A stretch of DNA of 64,000 nucleotides, from NCBI RefSeq assembly GCF_013256425.1, contig NZ_CP053904.1:3534001-3598000 (forward strand), given 5' to 3'. The notes under the pieces are model-generated. The model made no database searches. It was not told the DNA's origin and saw nothing but the letters and a program-made list of their open reading frames with translations. Positions 63,424 to 64,000 of the stretch are shown here, in pieces. Every line of letters begins with the position of its first letter. Position 1 is the first letter of the stretch. The translations under genes and the position numbers were made by a program. The DNA is from Hymenobacter sp. BRD67. GTDB lineage: Bacteria > Bacteroidota > Bacteroidia > Cytophagales > Hymenobacteraceae.

Positions 63424-64000
63424 TCAGTCAAACTGCGTGGCGATTTTGAGCAGCTGCTGCGGTGCCGTGATAGTAATAGCGCTGCCTTTGGTGGTGAGCA
63501 GGCCTTCCTGCTTAAAGTCAGAGAGCATGCGGGTAGTTGTTTCCTTGGTGGTGCCCATCAGCGCACCCAGGTCTTCGCGGGTAATGGCCATTGTGAAGGG
63601 GGCGCTATCACCCTCAGTACCATACGTGTGCAGCAGCAGCAGCAGCGTTTCGGCGAGGCGCTCGCGCACGGGCTTGTAGGCAAGGTGCAGCATCCGCACT
63701 TCGGTTTGCACGAGCGTGTAGGCCAGTAGCTGCATCAGCGCGTTACTAAACTGAAGATTGGTATGCAAATGATGAAAAAATACCTGCCGGGGAATGAGGC
63801 ACACGGTACAGCTGCTGAGGGCGATGGCCGACAAAGAATGACTGGTGTCGCTCACCAGTTCCTGGTAGCCGAGCACGTCGCCGCTCCGGGCCAGCCTGAT
63901 TATCTGCTCTTTCCCATCGCCCCCCAATTTGGCAAGCTTAATCTTGCCTTCGTGAACGCAGTAGAGCCCAGCCGACCGATTTCCCTCCCGGAAGATGACC
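63424..64000 (-). CDS. Crp/Fnr-family transcriptional regulator (5' end outside window)
   Basis: The frame is open to the window edge; 191 residues are visible. The end of the cyclic-nucleotide-binding beta barrel shows GLYCVHEGKIKLAKLG and GDVLGYQELVSD. Then a long dimerisation helix, and a Crp-type winged helix-turn-helix (TREDLGALMGTTKETTTRML, GLLTTKGSAITI). No Fnr-type Cys cluster is visible in the retained part. The effector (cAMP, none, or redox) cannot be told. Confidence 0.9.
   Translation of the reverse strand, partial: VIFREGNRSAGLYCVHEGKIKLAKLGGDGKEQIIRLARSGDVLGYQELVSDTSHSLSAIALSSCTVCLIPRQVFFHHLHTNLQFSNALMQLLAYTLVQTEVRMLHLAYKPVRERLAETLLLLLHTYGTEGDSAPFTMAITREDLGALMGTTKETTTRMLSDFKQEGLLTTKGSAITITAPQQLLKIATQFD

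Overview
The window looks like a chromosomal stretch from a GC-rich Bacteroidota bacterium, most likely a Hymenobacter or close relative (Cytophagales). Evidence for this includes the phylum-specific promoter box TAnnTTTG in front of tRNAs and several genes, a type IX secretion sorting domain, a PorE-like lipoprotein, DUF5686, DUF4293, DUF4476 and DUF5706 proteins, 7TMR-DISM hybrid kinases, a curli cluster of the Bacteroidota type, and a near absence of Shine-Dalgarno sequences. No plasmid, phage, insertion sequence, CRISPR array or rRNA gene was seen.

Layout. 1-4.2 kb: end of a GH1-like glycosidase, a polytopic membrane protein and a DUF5686 outer-membrane protein. 4.2-10.1 kb: tRNA-Arg(CCT), an HD phosphohydrolase fused to a DUF5706/PycTM-type membrane domain, and a very large phosphatase/outer-membrane barrel protein with a kinase-like signature in its middle. 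10.2-17.5 kb: a minus-strand block with a molybdopterin oxidoreductase, ppk1, sixA, hflX and a cytochrome c. 17.6-25.4 kb: glycosyltransferase, rfbC, murF, a secreted VCBS protein, and an aminotransferase/omega-amidase pair. 25.6-31.8 kb: two divergent large histidine kinases. 32.1-40.9 kb: OmpA-type proteins, tRNA-Phe(GAA), a split HdrD-like Fe-S pair, a PorE-like protein and a DUF4476 protein. 40.9-50.2 kb: thiolase, kynureninase, psd, glutamate dehydrogenase, a CPBP protease, cdsA and dusB. 50.3-55 kb: gnd-zwf-pgl facing rpiA (pentose phosphate pathway). 56.2-60.8 kb: csgE-csgF-csgG, two curlin subunits and a CsgH-like chaperone. 60.8-64 kb: a beta-propeller lipoprotein, a PAS-LuxR regulator and a Crp/Fnr regulator.

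Sequence quality. Thirteen genes, many of them housekeeping, are broken by 19 apparent single-base deletions. Eighteen can be placed at or next to short G or C runs, and adding one G or C there restores the family-consistent reading frame; one of the two in cdsA cannot be placed. These are best read as assembly errors rather than pseudogenes, and the genes are annotated here as single frameshifted CDSs.

Most interesting: (i) the phosphatase/kinase-like/barrel fusion at 5944-10036; (ii) a repeat element found twice, each time filling the gap between one gene's stop codon and the next gene's start; (iii) a 66-bp perfect palindrome at 63345-63410; (iv) the HD-DUF5706 fusion without a nearby cyclase; (v) the curli locus, with a CsgG carrying a long C-terminal extension and an adjacent LuxR regulator that could act like CsgD.
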